64,000 bases of DNA, taken from assembly GCA_020284085.1 (NCBI GenBank), contig JACEVL010000462.1:40001-104000 (forward strand), in the 5' to 3' direction. The position numbers and the translations under genes are program-made. This DNA comes from Aporrectodea caliginosa. Taxonomy: Eukaryota; Annelida; Clitellata; Crassiclitellata; Lumbricidae. The stretch's first letter is position 1. The number at the start of each line of letters is the position of its first letter. Shown here one piece after another: positions 63,325-64,000 of the stretch. The notes below the pieces were generated by a model. It saw only the letters and a program-made list of their open reading frames with translations, was not told the DNA's origin and made no database searches.

Positions 63325-63372
63325 TCACGGTGGCCGATTGGTTAAAGCGCTCGGGTAGTAACGCGGAGAGCA
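63325..63372 (+). repeat. tRNA-like (SINE head) fragment
   Basis: GGTGGCCGATTGGTTAAAGC followed by GCTCGGGTAGTAACGCGGAGA resembles a tRNA A-box/anticodon-arm half. The B box is missing because a hAT-like end starts at 63373. Confidence 0.4.
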
Positions 63373-63460
63373 GAGGCGGAGACTTAGGGGGGACAGGGGA
63401 CGGTCCCCCAAAACTTGAGGTGGGGGGACGGAGCTGCTTATGTCCCCCCAATATTTCTGA
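63373..63460 (+). mobile_element. hAT-type terminus (solo end)
   Basis: CAGAGGCGGAGACTTAGGGG with subterminal GGGGGGAC and GTCCCCCC repeats. No matching right end was seen before the window ends. Confidence 0.5.
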
Positions 63461-64000
63461 AATATTTCATGAATATAATAGTAATAGCTACGAGTGACAG
63501 CTGGTTCTCATCAGCACTCAAATAATAAAGCAATTTTGTTCAGATGACAGCTTAAAATGCTACCATTACAGTGTGGAAATTTTAAAAAATGTAGCTTTAG
63601 CTACATAAGTACTATGTAACTGGAGACGAGGCAATCCAGCCTTTCAGTCACACAGATTATCTCATATACCGACTGGCCGAGAGAACACACAGAGTTGCCT
63701 GTCAAAGGCGACTAGCCGAGAGAGCCCATAGAGGTACCGGTCAACGGCATAGTTGTAAGATTGATAGCCCCTGATAGCCTCTACATGATGTAGGTCAATG
63801 CTAATGTTCATGCTTTCTTTCATTATACTCACCTTATATGACCCTTTTCCAACATTCCCATGCAGCTTTACCATCAGGACGATATCTCTCATCAACTAGC
63901 CTCCCACCCACATTCTGGCTCTCATGCATGAAACCAGGTTTTGCAGTAGACCTATATCAAATTTCTAGCCAGGAGCCCTTGCCTAAGCCAAAACCTTTCA
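63461..64000. other. Unassigned end of window
   Basis: A short direct repeat (GACTGGCCGAGAGAACACAC / GACTAGCCGAGAGAGCCCAT, 63670 and 63708) is seen. No gene. Confidence 0.4.

Overview
This window is animal nuclear DNA. It has GT-AG introns, a tRNA-derived SINE / L2-type LINE pair, Tc1/mariner, hAT and Merlin-like DNA transposons, C2H2 zinc-finger arrays, long microsatellites and about 60% A+T. The gene set (a glycine-receptor-type anion channel, a peroxisomal HSDL2-like dehydrogenase, mitochondrial bL28m/MRPL28, SPATA6) is metazoan. Gene and repeat style suggest an invertebrate, but the sequence alone does not settle the phylum.

Layout. (1) 1-4.3 kb, + strand: the last two coding exons of a Cys-loop chloride channel (630-1081 and 4098-4304). 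Their intron carries a 20-bp minisatellite and a deleted mariner. (2) 6.3-16.5 kb: a duplicated zinc-finger locus on the - strand. Copy A has an intact 14-finger ORF; copy B is frameshifted. A 1.7-kb palindromic Tc1 element and a small hAT element lie between the copies. (3) 16.7-26.2 kb: an 882-bp hAT element, then five exons of an HSDL2-like short-chain dehydrogenase (- strand, 18225-22867). That protein lacks the SCP2 domain and ends in -SKL. Two adjacent hAT MITEs and a Merlin-like element with internal tandem repeats follow. (4) 27.06-27.92 kb, + strand: an uninterrupted MRPL28 coding sequence. (5) 31.0-39.5 kb, - strand: a SPATA6 gene reconstructed from ten exons. Phases agree throughout except for one extra base in one exon. 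(6) 40-64 kb: almost entirely repeats. These include a 2.56-kb 10/11-bp satellite, a 2.28-kb terminal-inverted-repeat element of unknown class, a 1.2-kb polypyrimidine tract, a 30-bp minisatellite with a 300-bp higher-order period, about 0.95 kb of (GGAT)n, and a dead L2-like LINE carrying a nested hAT MITE.

The genes do not form an operon or pathway. HSDL2-like and MRPL28 are divergent; MRPL28 and SPATA6 are convergent. The strongest unusual items are the SCP2-less HSDL2-like protein with a PTS1-like end, the foldback Tc1 element, the zinc-finger duplication with a dated SINE insertion, the SINE-LINE tail sharing, and the many hAT and Merlin-like elements defined here by exact 8-bp target duplications. 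No search or alignment program was run. All family assignments are by eye from motifs and reading-frame consistency.
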